From a bacterium YEK0313 (lineage in GTDB: Bacteria > Pseudomonadota > Alphaproteobacteria > Rhizobiales > Phreatobacteraceae): a stretch of DNA of 64,000 bases. Shown piece after piece: positions 16,817 to 25,679 of the stretch. Numbering within the stretch: the stretch's first letter is position 1; each line of letters begins with the position of its first letter. The position numbers and the translations under genes were made by a program. The DNA lies in contig CCMO02000002.1 in the NCBI GenBank assembly GCA_000751295.2, forward strand, positions 890,501-954,500, given 5' to 3'. The notes under the pieces were generated by a model. The model worked only from the letters and a program-made list of their open reading frames with translations, made no database searches and had not been told where the DNA came from.

Positions 16817-16827
16817 AGCCCGGTGCG

Positions 16828-17045
16828 AACGGCCAAGGACGCTGATGCGTCGGGTCGCAGAGGGCCTCCCAAACGGCGGAACGAGAGCAGCAATTTGGGA
16901 GACGCCACCAACTGATATCCGCGATATCATACCAACGGCCCAGGACGCTGACGCGTCGGGCCGTTGAGGGCCTCGCAAATTGCTGAACGAGAACAGCAAT
17001 TCGCGAGACGGAACCAACGGTCAACTGCGATGCCCGTTGGTATCA
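16828..17045. repeat. two-copy tandem hairpin repeat, period about 106 bp
   Basis: Two imperfect copies (16828-16933 and 16934 to about 17045) share the order AACGGCC, GACGC-loop-GCGTC, GAGGGCCTC, GAACGAGA, AGCAAT, GAGAC, ACCAAC. Copy 2 folds into a 13-bp stem with a 2-nt bulge (16934-16965) and a 14-bp stem with one mismatch (16972-17007). In copy 1 the second stem is 8 bp of different sequence (16866-16873 with 16894-16901), so pairing is kept while bases differ. GATATC-CGC-GATATC lies between the copies. It fills the gap between vapC and a convergent gene. The family is not recognised. Confidence 0.75.
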
Positions 17046-17052
17046 GTCGGTC

Positions 17053-17844
17053 TCAGCCCGCCCGGGCGCGCGCCTCGCGCACCATCTTGACCAGGGTCTT
17101 GTGCAGGGCTTCACCCGTCGTCACCCGTTCGGCGAAGAGCACGCGCGCCGTGCGCTCGCCGGCCGCGAGATCGAAGCCCTCGGGATCGGCGCCGGTCATC
17201 TTCCACGGACCCGGCTCCTCGCCGGCCAGCACCGTGGCATAGACCTGGACCGCATCGGCATGGTCATCGTTCATGTGGCCGATCGCGCCTGCCTCGGCGG
17301 CGATCAGGCCCTCGGCATCGCCGATTTCGGTCTTGAGATCGGCGCCCGGCAGGTCGGCCGCCCGCGCGAAGCCGCCATTGAGATGGCCGGCCGCAACCGC
17401 GAGCCGCCACAGGCTGAAATCCGGAAAGTCGGCATAGAGCGCGGATTTCGGGTTGCGGGCGACGAACCGGGCCTTGGCGCGGGCGCGGGTTGCCTCGTCC
17501 TCGATCCGCTCGAAGCGGCCGAGCACGGTGAGCCGCGGATGGGCGAGCGGATCGCCCTTGCCGCCGCGGGCGAGCAGGACGGAAGCGCGCGGATCGGCCT
17601 TCAGATTGGCCGTGTGGCTGGACAGGTTGGAGATCATGATCAGCGGCGCGCCGTCGAAATCGGTCGCAACCGTCACCAGCGTCGTCACCGGGTGGCCGGT
17701 ATTGCGGTCCAGCGTGCCGAGGGCTGCGACGCGCACCGAGCGCAGCAGGTCCTTGGCCCATTCGACCGGCTTGAAATCGGCCGGCTGCGGCGCGTTTTCG
17801 TTCGGATTTGCCGGCATGGCCCCGGGCTGGGTCTTGATGTCCAT
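17053..17844 (-). CDS. HugZ-like pyridoxamine 5'-phosphate oxidase-fold protein with DUF2470
   Basis: Split-barrel flavin- or heme-binding protein, 263 aa. The N-terminal PPOX-type barrel holds VRVAALGTLDRNTGHPVT and LLARGGKGDPLAHPR. The C-terminal DUF2470-like domain holds GHMNDDHADAVQVYA, as in HugZ and related heme-utilisation proteins. True heme oxygenase activity cannot be claimed. The ATG at 17844 is preferred, since GGAG lies 7 nt upstream; an ATG two codons earlier is too close. It is divergent from hisD with about 130 bp between the starts. Confidence 0.85.
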   Translation of the reverse strand: MDIKTQPGAMPANPNENAPQPADFKPVEWAKDLLRSVRVAALGTLDRNTGHPVTTLVTVATDFDGAPLIMISNLSSHTANLKADPRASVLLARGGKGDPLAHPRLTVLGRFERIEDEATRARAKARFVARNPKSALYADFPDFSLWRLAVAAGHLNGGFARAADLPGADLKTEIGDAEGLIAAEAGAIGHMNDDHADAVQVYATVLAGEEPGPWKMTGADPEGFDLAAGERTARVLFAERVTTGEALHKTLVKMVREARARAG

Positions 17845-17976
17845 GGTCATTCTCCGCTTTTCGCGCGGGACCATGGCTGCGCCGCGACGCCGAGGCAAGC
17901 CCCGGGACGGCCGGCCACGGGGCTTGACGCCTGCCGGCCCCTCCCGCATGGGTCCCGCTCAAGAGGACCTGAGCCC

Positions 17977-19272
17977 ATGCCCCTGCGCCTGTCGACCGCC
18001 CAGAACGATTTTGCCGCCCGCTTCGCCGATCTGCTGGCGATGAAACGCGAGGTGTCCGAAGAGGTCGGCCAGACCGTCAAGGCGATCGGCGCCGATATCG
18101 CCGCCCGCGGCGACGCCGCGGTGATCGAGCTGACCGCCCGGTTCGACCGGCTCACGCTGACGCCCGCCACCATGCGCGTCACGCGCCAGGAGATCGCCGC
18201 CGCGCGCGCCGCCTGCGATCCGGCGACGCTCGATGCCCTGAAGCTCGCCGCCGAGCGGATCGAGAGCTACCATATCAGGCAGAAGCCGCACGACGACCGT
18301 TTCACCGACGCGCTCGGCGTCGAGCTCGGCTATCGCTGGACCGCGATCGAGGCGGTCGGGCTCTATGTGCCCGGCGGCACCGCCGCCTATCCGTCCTCGG
18401 TGCTGATGAATGCCGTGCCGGCCAAGGTCGCCGGCTGCCCGCGCGTCGTCATGGTGGTGCCGGCGCCCGACGGCGTGCTGAATCCGCTGGTGCTCGCCGC
18501 CGCGGACCTGGCCGGCGTCGACGAGATCTACCGCATCGGCGGCGCGCAGGCGGTCTTCGCCCTGGCTCTCGGCACCGAAACCATCGCGCCGGTCGCCAAA
18601 ATCATGGGGCCCGGCAACGCCTTCGTCGCGGCGGCGAAGCGCCAGGTCTTCGGCACGGTCGGCATCGACATGATTGCCGGCCCGTCGGAAGTGCTGGTCA
18701 TCGCCGACGGCTCGGCCAATGCCGACTGGATCGCCGCCGACCTCCTCGCCCAGGCGGAGCACGACACCGCCGCCCAGTCGCTGCTGATCACCAACGACGG
18801 CGCGCTCGCCGAGGCGGTGATCGCCGCGGTGGAAGGCCAGCTCAAAAGCCTGCCGCGCGCCGAGATTGCCGGTGCGAGCTGGCGCGACTACGGCGCGGTG
18901 ATCGAGGTCGCCAGCCTCGACGAAGCCGTGCCGCTGGCCGACCGGATCGCCGCCGAACATCTCGAAATCATCGCCGATGACGCCGAGGGGCTTGCCGGCC
19001 GCATCCGCAATGCCGGCGCCATCTTCCTCGGCGGCCACACGCCGGAGGCGATCGGCGACTATGTCGGCGGCTCCAACCACGTGCTGCCGACGGCGCGTTC
19101 GGCGCGCTTTTCCTCCGGCCTCGGCGTGCTCGACTTCATGAAGCGCACCTCGATCCTGAAATGCGGCCCGGATCAGCTCGCAGCGCTCGGCCCGGCGGCG
19201 ATCGCGCTCGGCCACGCCGAAGGCCTGGCCGCCCATGCCCGCTCGGTCGCCATCCGCATGAACCAGGGCTGA
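17977..19272 (+). CDS. hisD: histidinol dehydrogenase
   Basis: Oxidises L-histidinol to L-histidine with two NAD+, the last two steps of histidine biosynthesis; cytosolic, zinc-dependent, 431 aa. Characteristic segments are GLYVPGGTAAYPSSVLMNAVPA, the IMGPGN block, IDMIAGPSEVLV, the zinc-site LAQAEHD near 258-264, and AEHLEI with the catalytic Glu-His pair. The order hisD, UPF0262, LMW phosphatase seen here is common in Hyphomicrobiales, where infA and maf often follow; those are absent. GAGGA precedes the start. Confidence 0.96.
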   Translation: MPLRLSTAQNDFAARFADLLAMKREVSEEVGQTVKAIGADIAARGDAAVIELTARFDRLTLTPATMRVTRQEIAAARAACDPATLDALKLAAERIESYHIRQKPHDDRFTDALGVELGYRWTAIEAVGLYVPGGTAAYPSSVLMNAVPAKVAGCPRVVMVVPAPDGVLNPLVLAAADLAGVDEIYRIGGAQAVFALALGTETIAPVAKIMGPGNAFVAAAKRQVFGTVGIDMIAGPSEVLVIADGSANADWIAADLLAQAEHDTAAQSLLITNDGALAEAVIAAVEGQLKSLPRAEIAGASWRDYGAVIEVASLDEAVPLADRIAAEHLEIIADDAEGLAGRIRNAGAIFLGGHTPEAIGDYVGGSNHVLPTARSARFSSGLGVLDFMKRTSILKCGPDQLAALGPAAIALGHAEGLAAHARSVAIRMNQG

Positions 19273-19375
19273 CGGGCGGCCGGCGGCGTCACGACACGGT
19301 CGACAGACGCCGCGCCAGCCGGCATTGTCGCTGTCGAACCGGGACCCCCTCCAGAATGCCAAGACGAGGCCTGTC

Positions 19376-19858
19376 GTGACCGATCCGAAGCCCTTGCGCC
19401 GGCTGGTGGCCGTGACCCTGGACGAGGCCTCGATCGGCCGATCCTCGCCCGATGTCGAACACGAGCGGGCGGTCGCGATCTATGACCTGATCGAGGAGAA
19501 TGCGTTCGGTCCGAAGGGCGTCGACGGCGGCCCCTTCACGCTGCACATCTCGCTCGCCGAGGGCAAGCTGGCCTTCGACATCAAGCATGAGGACGGCCGG
19601 CAGGTGGTGACCCACATGCTGTCCATGACGCCGTTCCGGCGGATCGTGAAGGACTATTTCATGATCTGCGACAGCTATTACGAGGCGATCCGCCACGCGA
19701 CGCCGGCGCAGATCGAGACCATCGACATGGCCCGGCGCGCCCTGCACAACGAGGGCTCGGAGACGCTGAAGGAGCGCCTGAAGGACAAGCTCGATCTGGA
19801 TTTCGACACGGCGCGGCGGCTGTTCACGCTGATTTCAGTGCTGCACTGGAAAGGTTAG
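19376..19858 (+). CDS. UPF0262 family protein
   Basis: Conserved alphaproteobacterial protein of unknown function, 160 aa from the GTG start, which equals the usual family length. Recognisable blocks are RRLVAVTLDEASIG, HERAVAIYDLIEEN and the C-terminal FDTARRLFTLISVLHWKG. The GTG at 19376 is chosen because GAGG lies 6 nt upstream and the protein then begins with TDPKPLRRL as in relatives; a TTG 17 codons earlier is possible. It sits between hisD and a phosphatase-like gene, both on the same strand. Confidence 0.85.
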   Translation: MTDPKPLRRLVAVTLDEASIGRSSPDVEHERAVAIYDLIEENAFGPKGVDGGPFTLHISLAEGKLAFDIKHEDGRQVVTHMLSMTPFRRIVKDYFMICDSYYEAIRHATPAQIETIDMARRALHNEGSETLKERLKDKLDLDFDTARRLFTLISVLHWKG

Positions 19859-19864
19859 CCGGCT

Positions 19865-20323
19865 TTGTCGGATCGCCGCCGTAACCCTCAGGCCGTCCTG
19901 TTCGCCTGTGGCATGAACCAGGTGCGCTCACCCATGGCGGCGGCGATCATGCAGCATTTCTTCGGCAAATCGATCTTCGTCGACAGCGCCGGCGTGCGCA
20001 AGGGCGAGCACGATCCGTTCGTCGACGCCGTCATGGACGAGATCGGCATCGACACCCACAAGAGCCGCCCGAAGACCATCGAGGAGCTCGAGGAATGGGA
20101 AGGGCTCAATTTCGATCTCGTCGTGACGCTCGCGCCCGAGGCCCATCACCGGGCGCTCGACCTGACGCGGACGCTCGACATGGAGGTCGAATACTGGCCG
20201 ACGCCCGACCCGACGCTCGCCCAGGGCTCACGCGAGCAGCGGCTCGACGCCTATCGCGGCGTGCGCGACATGCTGCTGTCCAACATCCGCAAGCGCTTCA
20301 GCCGCAGCACCGGCAATGAGTGA
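19865..20323 (+). CDS. low-molecular-weight protein tyrosine phosphatase/arsenate reductase-like protein
   Basis: LMW-PTP-fold protein, 152 aa. The phosphate loop is CGMNQVRS at 15-22 (C-x5-R-S), and an Asp in PTPDPT near 115 can act as general acid, so catalysis is plausible. The start is TTG, only 6 nt after the UPF0262 stop, with AAAGG upstream; no ATG precedes the phosphate loop in frame. Tight linkage to hisD and UPF0262 is conserved in the order. The physiological substrate is unknown; tyrosine phosphatase versus another role cannot be decided here. Confidence 0.85.
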   Translation: MSDRRRNPQAVLFACGMNQVRSPMAAAIMQHFFGKSIFVDSAGVRKGEHDPFVDAVMDEIGIDTHKSRPKTIEELEEWEGLNFDLVVTLAPEAHHRALDLTRTLDMEVEYWPTPDPTLAQGSREQRLDAYRGVRDMLLSNIRKRFSRSTGNE

Positions 20324-20412
20324 AAAGGGCGAGTGGCGAACGGCGAATGGGGATGTAGGCGTCGATGTTGAACCCCGCCGCGGGCGCGGCTGGATGCCCT
20401 ACTCGCTGCTCG

Positions 20413-21492
20413 CTATCCCCTACCCAGCCTTGCCAGCTGCTCCTGCAGTTCGCTGGCCAGCCGCCGCGTCAGCTCGCCGGCGCCGGCCTCGCGGCCGAGG
20501 GCGGCGGCCTGACCGGACCAGAGCGACGAAAAGTCGCCGGAGCCTGCGGCTTCGGCCTTGGCCTTAAGCGGCGCCAGCGCGCCGCCGGCAGTCGGGAAGG
20601 CCGGCGCATCGGCCGAGATCGGGCCGATCTCGCGCATGACGCGGTTGACGATGCCGCGCGCCGGCCGGCCGGTGAACAGGTTGGTCAGCGCGGTCGAATC
20701 GTCCTTGGCGGTCTTCAAGGCGGCGCGGTGCATGGCCGTCACCTTGGCTTCCGGCGTGAACAGATAGGCAGTGCCGATCTGCACCGCGGACGCGCCGAGC
20801 GCGAAGGCCGCCGCGATGCCGCGGCCATCGGCAATGCCGCCGGCGGCGATGACCGGCAGGGCCACGGCATCGACCACCTGCGGCACCAGGGCCATGGTAC
20901 CCGCCTGGCTCGCGACCTGGTCGGTGAGGAAGATGCCGCGATGGCCGCCGGCTTCGGCCCCCTGCGCAATGATCGCGTCGCAGCCATGGTCCTCGAGCCA
21001 GCGCGCCTCGTCGGCGGTGGTTGCAGAGGAGACGACCCGGGCGCCGGCAGCGCGCACGCGATCGACCAGCGCGGGTGCCGGCAGGCCGAAATGGAAGCTG
21101 ACGACCTCCGGCTTCAGGTCCTCGACGACAGCGCAATAGGCATCGTCGAAGGGCGCCCGGCTGCCGGCCGGCGTCGGCATGGCCGGGTCGAGGCCGAATT
21201 CGCGGTAGAAGGGGGCCAGGCGCTGCTTCCAGCCGGCCTCGCGCGCCGCGTCGGCGACCGGTGGCGTGTGGCAGAAAAAATTGACGTTGAGCGGCCGCGC
21301 CGTGCGCTGCCTGACAAGGCCGATCTCGTTGCGCAACTGCTCGGGCGAGAGCAGCGCGCCGGGCAGGGCGCCGAGGCCGCCGGCCTCGGCCACCGCCACC
21401 GCCAGCTCCGCGCCCTGCGCCCCGGCCATGGGGGCCTGGAGGATCGGCAGCGCAATGCCGAAAAGGTCCTGGATACGCCGGTCGAGAGCCAT
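20413..21492 (-). CDS. nitronate monooxygenase family protein
   Basis: FMN-dependent TIM-barrel enzyme, 359 aa, of the NMO/2-nitropropane dioxygenase class I-like family. Typical are PILQAPMAG at 16-24, the GGLGALPGAL loop, the FHFGLP strand, IIAQGAEAGGHRG with the likely catalytic His, and PVIAAGGIADGRG for FMN phosphate. It detoxifies alkyl nitronates in characterised members; some homologues have other roles. It converges on the phosphatase gene across an ~90-bp AT-poorer gap with short repeated GCGA motifs. Confidence 0.9.
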   Translation of the reverse strand: MALDRRIQDLFGIALPILQAPMAGAQGAELAVAVAEAGGLGALPGALLSPEQLRNEIGLVRQRTARPLNVNFFCHTPPVADAAREAGWKQRLAPFYREFGLDPAMPTPAGSRAPFDDAYCAVVEDLKPEVVSFHFGLPAPALVDRVRAAGARVVSSATTADEARWLEDHGCDAIIAQGAEAGGHRGIFLTDQVASQAGTMALVPQVVDAVALPVIAAGGIADGRGIAAAFALGASAVQIGTAYLFTPEAKVTAMHRAALKTAKDDSTALTNLFTGRPARGIVNRVMREIGPISADAPAFPTAGGALAPLKAKAEAAGSGDFSSLWSGQAAALGREAGAGELTRRLASELQEQLARLGRG

Positions 21493-21644
21493 GATCGCCT
21501 GCCTTGCAGCGGTGGGGTCCTGAGGCCCGGCAGCTTAGCCGAGATCGAGGGGCGCACGCAGCAGGGCCGATCGACGGACAGGCATTCGCCAGACCGGACG
21601 CGAGACGGCGGCGAGGCGACACCGGCCGCGTCCGGCCGTCGTGG

Positions 21645-22712
21645 TCAGGGGCGCCAGCCGGTCGCCACGGGCTCGTCGGCATCCGGTGCCGACGGCGCCG
21701 GCTCGGCGGCACGGGCCGCGTCGATGATCTTCATCAGCTCGAGAAGGGCCGCCTCCACCCCTTCGCCCGACGCCGCCGACAAGACCAGCGGCGTCTTGTT
21801 GACCGCACCCTTCGCGGCCCGCTTCAGCCGCGCGAGCTGTTCCTTGCGGGTCTCCGGATCGAGCGCGTCGGCCTTGGACAGGGCGACGATCTCGGGCTTC
21901 TCGGCAAGCCCTTCGCCATAGGCCTCGATCTCGGTGCGGACGAGCTTGTAGGCCTTGCCGGCATGCTCGCTGGTGCCGTCGACGAGATGGAGCAGCACGC
22001 GGCAGCGCTCGACATGGCCGAGAAAACGGTCGCCGAGGCCATGGCCGTCATGGGCGCCCTCGATCAGGCCGGGAATGTCGGCGAGCACGAATTCGCGCCC
22101 GACCACGCGCACCACGCCAAGGCCGGGATGCAGCGTGGTGAACGGATAGTCGGCGATTTTCGGCTTGGCCGCGGTGGTGGCGGCGAGGAAAGTCGACTTG
22201 CCGGCATTGGGCATGCCGACGAGGCCGGCATCGGCGATCAGCTTGAGGCGCAGGATGATCCAGGCCTCCTGCGCCGGCTGGCCCGGATTGGCATGGCGCG
22301 GCGCCTGGTTGGTCGAGCTCTTGAAATGGGCATTGCCGAAACCGCCATTGCCGCCTTCGAGCAGCACGACGCGGTCGCCGACCTTGGTCAGGTCGGCGAG
22401 CAGGGTCTCGCCGCTCTCGTCGAAGACCTGGGTGCCCGCCGGCACTTTCAGCACGACATCGGCGCCGCGCGCGCCGGTGCGGTTGCGGCCCATGCCGTGG
22501 ACGCCGGTCTTGGCCTTGAAATGCTGCTGGTAGCGGTAGTCGATCAGCGTGTTGAGGCCCTGCACGCATTCGATCACGACGTCGCCGCCACGGCCGCCGT
22601 CGCCGCCGTCGGGCCCGCCGAACTCGATGAACTTGGCCCGATGAAACGAGACGCAGCCGGCGCCGCCGGCACCCGATTTCACATAGACCTTGGCCTGATC
22701 GAGAAACTTCAT
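21645..22712 (-). CDS. obgE: Obg-family GTPase
   Basis: Essential ribosome-associated GTPase in 50S maturation and stress signalling; 355 aa. The glycine-rich Obg domain spans about 1-158 (GGPDGGDGGRGG). The G domain follows, with G1 GMPNAGKST at 166-174, G3 in VLADIPGLIEGAHDGHGLG, and G4 in ALSKADA. The C-terminus is a short acidic/Ala-Pro tail rather than a full OCT domain. The usual neighbours rplU-rpmA upstream and proB downstream are absent; proA and nadD lie 23 kb away in this window. Confidence 0.96.
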   Translation of the reverse strand: MKFLDQAKVYVKSGAGGAGCVSFHRAKFIEFGGPDGGDGGRGGDVVIECVQGLNTLIDYRYQQHFKAKTGVHGMGRNRTGARGADVVLKVPAGTQVFDESGETLLADLTKVGDRVVLLEGGNGGFGNAHFKSSTNQAPRHANPGQPAQEAWIILRLKLIADAGLVGMPNAGKSTFLAATTAAKPKIADYPFTTLHPGLGVVRVVGREFVLADIPGLIEGAHDGHGLGDRFLGHVERCRVLLHLVDGTSEHAGKAYKLVRTEIEAYGEGLAEKPEIVALSKADALDPETRKEQLARLKRAAKGAVNKTPLVLSAASGEGVEAALLELMKIIDAARAAEPAPSAPDADEPVATGWRP

Positions 22713-22962
22713 GTTCCGCCCACGTGCCGCCGGACATGGCGGGAGGGGTTCCTACCCCGAAATATCTGGCGAAAACAAGGAAAAGCCGGCCGCAAGGGCC
22801 AATTCGCCGATATTCGCGCCCGCCGCGGGCGGAGGGATCTGTGGGCCGGCACGCGGAGGGGGCTTCCTATAAGGGCTTTTCCGAAGTTCAATGCGGCGGC
22901 ATGGTCAGCGCCCAGAGGAACGGCAAAGTTCCCGTCCGGCGCGAGGCAAGGGGAAGAGCGGG

Positions 22963-24600
22963 ATGTATCGCTATCGCACGATCTTGGGCGCGGCCGCGGC
23001 TGCAATGGCCCTTTCCATCTGGGCGCCGGCGCTGCCGGCCGCCGCGCCGGAACTGCGCGTCGGACTCTCGGCCGAGCCAAGTTCGGTCGACCCCCATTTC
23101 CACAATTTGACGCCGAACCACCAGCTGCGCTCGCATGTCTTCGAGTCGCTGACCGACCAGGACAAGAACCAGCAGCCGATCCCCAAGCTCGCCGAAAGCG
23201 TCCGGGCGGTCGATCCGACCACCTGGGAGTTCAAGCTGCGGCGCGGCGTCAAGTTCACCGACGGCACCGAATTCACCGCCCGCGACGTGATCTTCTCCTA
23301 TTGCCGCGTGCCGAAGGTGGAGAATTCGCCCTCCTCGCTCGTCGTCAGCATGCGCGCGATCGCGACCATGACGGCGCCCGATCCCTATACGATCATCGTC
23401 ACGACCACCCAGCCGCACCCGGTGCTCGCCAACGAATTGTCGAACATCGCGATCATCTCCGCGAAAGCGGCCGGGGCCCCGGAAAACCTCGCCTTCAACC
23501 GCGCCGGCTGCACCGGCATGGAGGCCTGGCCGAAGACCGAGGACTTCAACAACCTGAAGCTCGCCGTCGGCACCGGGCCGTTCCGCTATGTTTCGTTCAC
23601 CCGCGGCGACCGCATCGTGCTCGAGCGCAACGACGCCTATTGGGGCGACAAGCCGGTCTGGCAGCGCGTCACCTTCCGGCCGATCACCCAGGCGGCGGCG
23701 CGCGTCGCCGCGCTGCTCGCCGGCGACGTCGACTTCATCGAGAACCCGCCGATCCAGGACCTGCCGCGGATCAAGCAGAACCCGCAATTCGTCACGGCGG
23801 AAGCGCTGTCCAGCCGGATCATCTACCTGCACTTCAACTATCTGACCGAAACCGCGCCTCCGGGGGTCACCGACACGGGCGGCAAGAACCCGTTCCGCGA
23901 CCGGCGCGTGCGCGAGGCGATCAGCCTGGCCATCGACCGCGACGCGATCGTCGCGCGCATCATGGGCGGCGTCGCCGTCGCCGCGGCGGAGCTGCTGCCG
24001 AACCCGCTGCCCGGCACCAACGCCGGCATCAAGCCGGAGCGGCCGAACATCGAGCGGGCGCGCAAGCTGCTCGCCGAGGCCGGCTATCCCAACGGCTTCG
24101 GGCTCGTCCTGGCCACCCCCAACGACCGCTACATCAACGATGGGCAGGTCGCGCAGGCGGTCGCCCAGATGCTGACCCGCATCGGCATCAAGACGCAGAT
24201 CGACGCGATGACGGCCTCGACCTTCTTCGCCCGCCGCAACCGCGCCGAGTTCGGCTTCTGGCTGTCTGGCTGGGCCGCTGACACGGCGGAAATGTCCAAC
24301 CCGCTGCGCGCGCTGGCGGCAACGCCCGACCGCAATCGCGGCATGGGCACGACCAATCCGGGCAGCTATTCCAACCCGGCCATGGACGCCAAGCTGTTCG
24401 AGGCGCTGACCGTGGTGGACGATGCCCGCCGCAACGCGCTGCTCGCCGAAGCCTCGCGCATGGCGATGAGCGATTTCGGCCTGATCCCGCTGCATTTCGA
24501 GGTTTCGGTCTGGGCCTTCAAGCGCGGGCTGACCTATACCGCGCAGATGAACCAGTATACCCGCGCCGAACTGGTGCAGCAGGCGCCCGCGTCGCGCTGA
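22963..24600 (+). CDS. peptide/oligopeptide ABC transporter substrate-binding protein
   Basis: Family 5 extracellular solute-binding protein (SBP_bac_5), 545 aa. A signal peptide covers about 1-28 (Ala-rich core, cut after LPAAA). The mature part shows ELRVGLSAEPSSVDPHF, VKFTDGTEFTARDVIFS and NPFRDRRVREAISLAIDRDA, all typical of Dpp/Opp-type receptors. It is the first gene of a complete importer operon (B, C, D, F follow). The ligand may be a peptide, opine or similar. The start has GGGAAGAG upstream. Confidence 0.93.
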   Translation: MYRYRTILGAAAAAMALSIWAPALPAAAPELRVGLSAEPSSVDPHFHNLTPNHQLRSHVFESLTDQDKNQQPIPKLAESVRAVDPTTWEFKLRRGVKFTDGTEFTARDVIFSYCRVPKVENSPSSLVVSMRAIATMTAPDPYTIIVTTTQPHPVLANELSNIAIISAKAAGAPENLAFNRAGCTGMEAWPKTEDFNNLKLAVGTGPFRYVSFTRGDRIVLERNDAYWGDKPVWQRVTFRPITQAAARVAALLAGDVDFIENPPIQDLPRIKQNPQFVTAEALSSRIIYLHFNYLTETAPPGVTDTGGKNPFRDRRVREAISLAIDRDAIVARIMGGVAVAAAELLPNPLPGTNAGIKPERPNIERARKLLAEAGYPNGFGLVLATPNDRYINDGQVAQAVAQMLTRIGIKTQIDAMTASTFFARRNRAEFGFWLSGWAADTAEMSNPLRALAATPDRNRGMGTTNPGSYSNPAMDAKLFEALTVVDDARRNALLAEASRMAMSDFGLIPLHFEVSVWAFKRGLTYTAQMNQYTRAELVQQAPASR

Positions 24601-24685
24601 CCATGGTTCCCGCGGCCGGCCGGCCGCGGGCGCCCTTGCAGGCCGCCTTCACAGCCTCGCCCCGAGCCGCAGGGAGACCTGAACG

Positions 24686-25663
24686 ATGCTCGTCTTCATT
24701 CTTCGCCGCCTCGGCCAGAGCGCGTTCGTCGTCACCGCCATGGCGGTGCTGGTGTTCCTCGGCGTCTATGCGATCGGCAATCCGATCGACATCCTGCTCG
24801 CGCCCGACGCCGACCAGGCCGAGCGCGACGCGGCGGTCGCCCGGCTCGGCCTCGACAAGCCGCTCTACGTCCAGTTCGGCGTGTTCGCCTGGAACCTGCT
24901 GCACGGCGATTTCGGCAAGAGCTTCGTCCACGGCGTCGACGCGCTCGGCCTCATCGTCTCGCGCATGCCGGCAACGCTCGAGCTCGCCGTGGTGGCGCTC
25001 GGCCTCACCGCGCTGATCGGCGTGCCGCTCGGCGTCATTGCCGGACTGAAGCACGACACCGTCGTCGGCCGCAGCATCATGACCGGCTCGGTGGTCGGCT
25101 TCTCGCTGCCGAACTTCTGGTTCGGCATCATGCTGATCCTCCTGTTCGCGGTGACGCTGCAATGGCTGCCGGCCGGCGGCCGCGGCCCGACCGGCACGCT
25201 GTTCGGCGTCGAGCTGTCGCTCTTGAACCCGGCGGGCTGGCCCAACCTGATCATGCCGGCGCTGACGCTCGCCATCTACAAGACCTCGCTGGTGATCCGG
25301 CTCGCCTATGCCGGCACGCGGGAGGCCATGCTGCAGGACTATGTGCGCTTCGCCCGCGCCAAGGGCCTGTCGCCGGCGCGCATCATCGGCGTGCATCTGA
25401 TGAAGAACATCCTGATTCCGGTCGTCACCGTGCTCGGCCTCGAGCTCGGCGCCATGATCGCCTTCGCGGTCGTCACCGAGCAGGTCTTCTCCTGGCCGGG
25501 CATGGGCAAGCTCCTGATCGACAGCATCTACCGCCTCGACCGGCCGGTCATCGTCGCCTACCTGATGATCGTCGTGGTCATGTTCGTGATCATCAATCTG
25601 GTGGTCGACATCCTCTATTCGATCCTCGATCCGCGGGTGCGCCTGCAGGACGTGGAAGCCTGA
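24686..25663 (+). CDS. DppB/OppB-like ABC permease
   Basis: Inner-membrane permease, 325 aa, with six predicted helices. The N-terminus MLVFILRRLGQSAFVVTAM is standard for DppB/OppB. The EAA-like loop KGLSPARIIGVHLMKN near 226-241 contacts an ATPase subunit. It follows the binding-protein gene by 85 nt, with GGGAGA before the start, and the next permease begins 16 nt after its stop. It pairs with the DppC-like protein to form the translocation channel. Confidence 0.93.
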   Translation: MLVFILRRLGQSAFVVTAMAVLVFLGVYAIGNPIDILLAPDADQAERDAAVARLGLDKPLYVQFGVFAWNLLHGDFGKSFVHGVDALGLIVSRMPATLELAVVALGLTALIGVPLGVIAGLKHDTVVGRSIMTGSVVGFSLPNFWFGIMLILLFAVTLQWLPAGGRGPTGTLFGVELSLLNPAGWPNLIMPALTLAIYKTSLVIRLAYAGTREAMLQDYVRFARAKGLSPARIIGVHLMKNILIPVVTVLGLELGAMIAFAVVTEQVFSWPGMGKLLIDSIYRLDRPVIVAYLMIVVVMFVIINLVVDILYSILDPRVRLQDVEA

Positions 25664-25679
25664 CGCGGGAGGCCTGATC

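Noticed and set aside
20324..20412. Short GCGA-rich direct and inverted repeats between the phosphatase gene and the nitronate monooxygenase gene
   Set aside because: The similarity of the two halves is weak and patchy; too short to call a repeat family without genome-wide copies.
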